Positions 60,320 to 64,000 of a stretch of DNA of 64,000 bases are shown one piece after another; within the stretch, counting starts at the first letter, position 1, and the number at the start of each line of letters is the position of its first letter. The position numbers and the translations under genes are program-made. The notes beneath the pieces are model-generated. The model saw only the letters and a list, made by a program, of their open reading frames with translations, was not told the origin of the DNA and searched no databases. This stretch comes from Acanthochlamys bracteata (taxonomy: Eukaryota; Streptophyta; Magnoliopsida; Pandanales; Velloziaceae), in assembly GCA_019914995.1 (NCBI GenBank), contig CM034127.1:1736001-1800000 (forward strand), written 5' to 3'.

Positions 60320-63260
60320 TTGATTTTTAAGGAAATTATATTAATAAGAAATGTTAATATATACATACATGGGGAAGGTAAAAGCTTGATACTGCATTGG
60401 GTTGTGAGTTTTTAACAGCAAAATAGTTGAGAATTTTGAACACATTATCCCTGATATTTTCTAACAAATTATACTTAATTCTAATAAGTTCTTCAATTAC
60501 CTCAACGGCTTCTGTGGTTTACCAGTATCGCTGCTTCTAAGTTTTCCTGCAGTTGTTAGAAAGTCCTGGACCTTAAAGGCTGTAGAATTGAAAATAAACT
60601 TTTTATGCTTGGTCTACTGTTGATGGATGGATGGCTGCTTTTAATTCCTGTCTTAATTAGACCCTTTTTGCAAGAAGAATAGAGATGGGCTTTTCTGAAT
60701 GTCACAAAAAATTGGTAATCTATATACGGTGCTTGCACTATTTACTTGCAGGTGATGGTGGAAGGTTTTCTTTATAAAAGTTGAATCTTCCAGTTTTGTC
60801 TTAACTTGATAGCTGTATCGTGACTTCGTCAAGATTATTTTCTTGTTGTTCATGTACATCTAAGAAAAACTAATCTTACCAAAGCAATAATGCAATGTTC
60901 CTGTGAAGGATTGGTTGTGTTGTTGTGTGTAATATGTATGCGCAAGTTACATCCTGTTTTTATATTTTATAGTTTCGTACTTGAACAGACTCATCAAAAT
61001 CGTGTATGCTTTTATTTTCTTAACTATTATTCTTCTGATTCTGACAAAATTTTATATTATAAAAATTATTATTATTATATTTATAATAAAGAAATAAAAT
61101 ATATTATTTGAAATATATAAAAAAATCTATTATTTAAAAATTTTTAATTACATAAGCACTCTCTTCCCAAACACAGCCGTAATCCTATCATGAATTAATG
61201 ATTTTCTAGCTACATATTATTCACCAACCTTACTTGAGAAGAGAGTATATTTAAAAAAAAGGTTAAGCTATGCTATGCGTTAGAGTTATCCAAATTTCTT
61301 TGAGAGCCAGGCTTGAATAGGAGGTTGGTTTTCTAAGTTGCGACCTAAAGTCATAGGATTTGTAACACCAAACCCAGTGAATTTTGGTGATACTCACTTA
61401 TCTTTCAATTGTATTCTCCATTACTCATGGTGCTATTAAACCAAGAGGGGAGAGTAAGTATTTCAAAACCATGTCTTGTCTCTATGCATTTAGAACTTAG
61501 TATAGCATTAGGCAAAGCTCACCAACTCACCTTAAGCAATCAACTCCTCTATAGCATATTATAGTTTGCCTTCAGGACTTACCTTAGCATTCCATCGCCC
61601 TCTTTTAGTATAGCATATAAGTAAATTATTGAAAAAAGATTGACGTATTTAAAAACATATATTGCAAACATTTTTAACTTGATATAGGGTGGTGATGAAG
61701 AATTTAGAAGAATTAATCTTTTTACTAAATCTGGTTTATAATCGAAGGAAATACGGATTCATGTAACCAATCCAAGAGAAGTGAGATAAAAGTTTACCCT
61801 GTTGTTGTTGTTGTATTTATTGCAAACACTTTCCACGAAAGCAAAAAACATGGGTATGGTTTTCTCACCTGAGTATTGAACCTGTGATTTGTCATTTAAT
61901 AACCTAGAAGAATAACTGCAGAGTATATTCTCAACACTATTCTAGAAAACGGAATTGTTAATTAAACTCATTGCTTAATTTTTCTTTTTCTTTGTTAGTT
62001 TACTGTCGGATCCTTTTCGGTGAGAGTATGATCTATTTTATATTCTTGGACTTCAGTCCAGAGTTCTCTGCTAGTTTCAAAATAATATATACGCAAGCTC
62101 TGAGATCATGTTTTCGGGCTGGGTACTCGTGGTTTGTGATTTTAGAGTTAAGAGTATAGATCTAATTCGTTAAAAAACGTATAAGCTGAAGTAATGCAAG
62201 CTCCAATGAGATTGATTATTGTAGAGTTCAAAGGTTGGTAAGATTTCTCACTAGAACCCTACTGATGTAACGATATCTAGCAGGATAATCTCAATGAATT
62301 GAAGCACTTGTTGTGTATTATTTCCTTGGAGGCATAACTCTGTTATCTGTTATTGTATGTGTTTAATGAACCTAATTTTGTCGTCTGTTGTCCTTCCTCA
62401 TCTGTGAAGCACTGTAGATGGAGATCGATGTCAACTTGTAATGCTTTGCTTACAGATTCCTGTACTTTCAACAAGTTTGAATGAAGGGGAATTACGATCA
62501 ACTCTTGTTGGAGTTTCTTCCTTCTTTTCTTTGTCCATTAATGTTTTACGGTGCGTTCTTGATTTCATAAATTTACAAGAGATAACAATTTGCTGGCAAC
62601 AGGTAACTGATCCACATAACAAATCAGATTAATTTTTTACCCAAAAAACAACAAGTCAATGAAGTAAACTTAAAAATATATTATCAGCATTAAAAAATAA
62701 ATAAAACAAGAAGAAAAAATTTACTGAACTTTCTGGAAAATTTCTCTGCTTGCATGCTTAAGACTGCAATTATCTTGCTTCCACACCGCTCTTTCAAATA
62801 TTTAAATACAACAAAAAAAAAAAAATTTCTTGAAGTGTTTAGTTTGTATTTTGTGGTCATAAAACTTGAAGCTGAAATTTCCTCGTCCGTTGGTTCCATT
62901 ATTTATCTCAAAAATTCCTTATTGGTAAAAATTATTTCATATAATTAATTTGCTCGCTTCATATATAATTCAAAGTGTGAATCAGAGAGTGACTTCACCA
63001 AGAACACCTTTATTATATCATCCTCGAATCAACTTTCGACAAGAAACCATTATTCTTTAAGTACCCTTCTCTCAAAACCAGACACGTCCCTTGTCTCAAA
63101 ACCAAATATCGAACCGTCTTCAAGAAACAGACCTTCGTCTTTTCTATTTTACCCAAAAAGTTGGAATAGAGGAGAAGAACATTCTTTCTTCTCCATTATT
63201 ACACCAACTTTTGTTTAAGATATTCAAATATTGCTTTCACTAGATCAACGCATGTCGAGT
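60320..63260. other. Intergenic, no supported gene
   Basis: The first few hundred bases are 3' UTR-like. An AT block at about 61040-61190 ends with a sequence that reads GGCTGTGTTTGGGAAGAGAG on the opposite strand, a likely worn MITE end. Short ORFs at 62431-62632 on both strands are mutual shadows without motifs. Confidence 0.5.
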
Positions 63261-63267
63261 TTTCTGC

Positions 63268-63275
63268 TATAAATA
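63268..63275 (+). promoter_or_regulatory. TATA box of the second ERF
   Basis: TATAAATA lies 147 bp before the ATG at 63415, followed by a pyrimidine-rich start region (CCTCCCCCTTTCC) around 63296-63308. Confidence 0.65.
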
Positions 63276-63414
63276 GAGTTCAACTTTCTGAATACCCTCC
63301 CCCTTTCCAAAACTTTCTTCCCTCCTTAGAGAGAAAAAAGAAGCTGTTTTCGTTTTCAACAATTGGAAACAAACTGCTATAGTTAGGTAGTAACTAGTAA
63401 GAAAGCATAACTAT

Positions 63415-64000
63415 ATGGCCGATAACACAGTAGCACTTGATTTTGTTACTGATGAATTCCTCCATGAACTCTATCCCGGCGACATCAATGTTGATGATTA
63501 CTTAGTAACCGATCAACTATTCCTTACTAGTGAGTCTTACCTTATCGCTCACCCAGTCGGTTCACTGATTAGTTTCAGTTCTGAAAATTCTCCAGTAGTT
63601 GCGAATAATGTCAAAGAGCAGAAAGTGCGAAAGAAAGTCTTGGAAGGACAGAAGTACCGCGGCGTGCGTCAGAGGCCTTGGGGAAAGTTTGCAGCTGAAA
63701 TTAGAGACCCAAAACGGAGAGGATCTCGTATATGGCTTGGAACTTATGATACTGCTGTTGAAGCTGCACGCGCTTATGACCGGGCAGCTTTCCGGTTACG
63801 TGGACGGAGAGCTATTCTGAACTTTCCTAATGAATTGGCTGCGGTCAGTTCTTCGCCGAGTCATGAAAACCTCGATCTTCAGCACAATTCTGAGAATGAG
63901 AAGAAGCTAAAAGAAGATATTCTAGAGTTGGCGGACGCCGAGGAAATCAGGGAAGAGAAGAGACAGAAAGTTACTGTTGATGAAGTTACTCATCTAGATC
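63415..64000 (+). CDS. AP2/ERF transcription factor, ERF subgroup IXb type (ERF5/ERF6/ERF104-like), cut by the right edge
   Basis: 195 complete codons are in the window, with no stop before the edge. It starts [20 protein letters not shown]. The AP2 domain begins at Tyr81 ([19 protein letters not shown]) and has Ala93 and Asp98 at the ERF-defining positions. The segment [20 protein letters not shown] followed by [14 protein letters not shown] is the form seen in ERF5, ERF6, ERF104 and ERF105. A Lys/Glu-rich region ([17 protein letters not shown], then [13 protein letters not shown]) follows, as in that subgroup. The N-terminus is short (about 80 residues) compared with ERF5/6. It lies about 10 kb from the IXa gene, and the two are divergently oriented with the C2orf69 homologue between. 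Confidence 0.93.
   Translation, partial: MADNTVALDFVTDEFLHELYPGDINVDDYLVTDQLFLTSESYLIAHPVGSLISFSSENSPVVANNVKEQKVRKKVLEGQKYRGVRQRPWGKFAAEIRDPKRRGSRIWLGTYDTAVEAARAYDRAAFRLRGRRAILNFPNELAAVSSSPSHENLDLQHNSENEKKLKEDILELADAEEIREEKRQKVTVDEVTHLD

Noticed and set aside
62431-62632. Overlapping ORFs on both strands
   Set aside because: They are mutual shadows without family motifs or splice partners.

Overview
This window looks like a nuclear chromosome segment from a eudicot plant. The genes are split by GT-AG introns, the introns and intergenic DNA are T/A-rich, and all the recognisable proteins belong to plant families. These are an AGC-VIII kinase with a DFD motif, a seed oleosin, group IX ERF transcription factors and a DUF630/DUF632 protein. 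No bacterial, organellar or viral genes were seen. I did not try to name the species.

Layout from left to right: (1) an open minus-strand exon running off the left edge (1-190), unidentified. (2) An AGC-VIII Ser/Thr kinase, D6PK/PAX-like, 4345-7894 (+), two coding exons, 727 aa. (3) A 7-kb G+T-rich region with a good TATA box, no long ORF and nested local duplications, about 9.25-16.5 kb, most likely a long non-coding transcription unit. (4) RLP24, a 60S ribosome-biogenesis factor, 20404-21756 (-), four coding exons. (5) A XERICO-like RING-H2 E3 gene without introns, 24993-25415 (+). (6) A UCH3-type ubiquitin C-terminal hydrolase, 26964-30152 (+), nine exons. (7) An L-type oleosin, 32092-32520 (+). 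(8) A long inverted repeat, about 36.74-38.02 kb. (9) A DUF630/DUF632 protein with an N-myristoylation signal, 39126-43151 (-), four exons. (10) Four small in-phase exons of an unrecognised minus-strand gene (46521-47844), next to a broken Hsp70/BiP-like N-terminus (about 47.9-48.33 kb). (11) An ERF of subgroup IXa, 52623-53537 (-). (12) A C2orf69/UPF0565 homologue, 58323-60308 (+), three exons. (13) An ERF of subgroup IXb type, from 63415 (+), cut by the right edge.

The spaces between genes hold many short AT-rich inverted-repeat elements of 90-290 bp, with ends of the form GCGTTTGG, GCGTGTTT or AGAGCGT. One of them (32888-33145) has perfect 11-bp terminal inverted repeats and a candidate 5-bp target duplication.

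The genes do not form a pathway. From memory of Arabidopsis, however, the kinase, ERF and RLP24 genes (At2g44830, At2g44840, At2g44860) and the ERF6, ERF1A and UCH3 genes (At4g17490, At4g17500, At4g17510) lie together at two loci. This window combines both sets, so it probably preserves an ancestral gene order that was later duplicated and thinned out in Arabidopsis. No clear new multi-gene system was found. The least explained parts are the 7-kb G+T-rich unit, the 36.7-38.0 kb inverted repeat and the unidentified exons at 46.5-47.8 kb.
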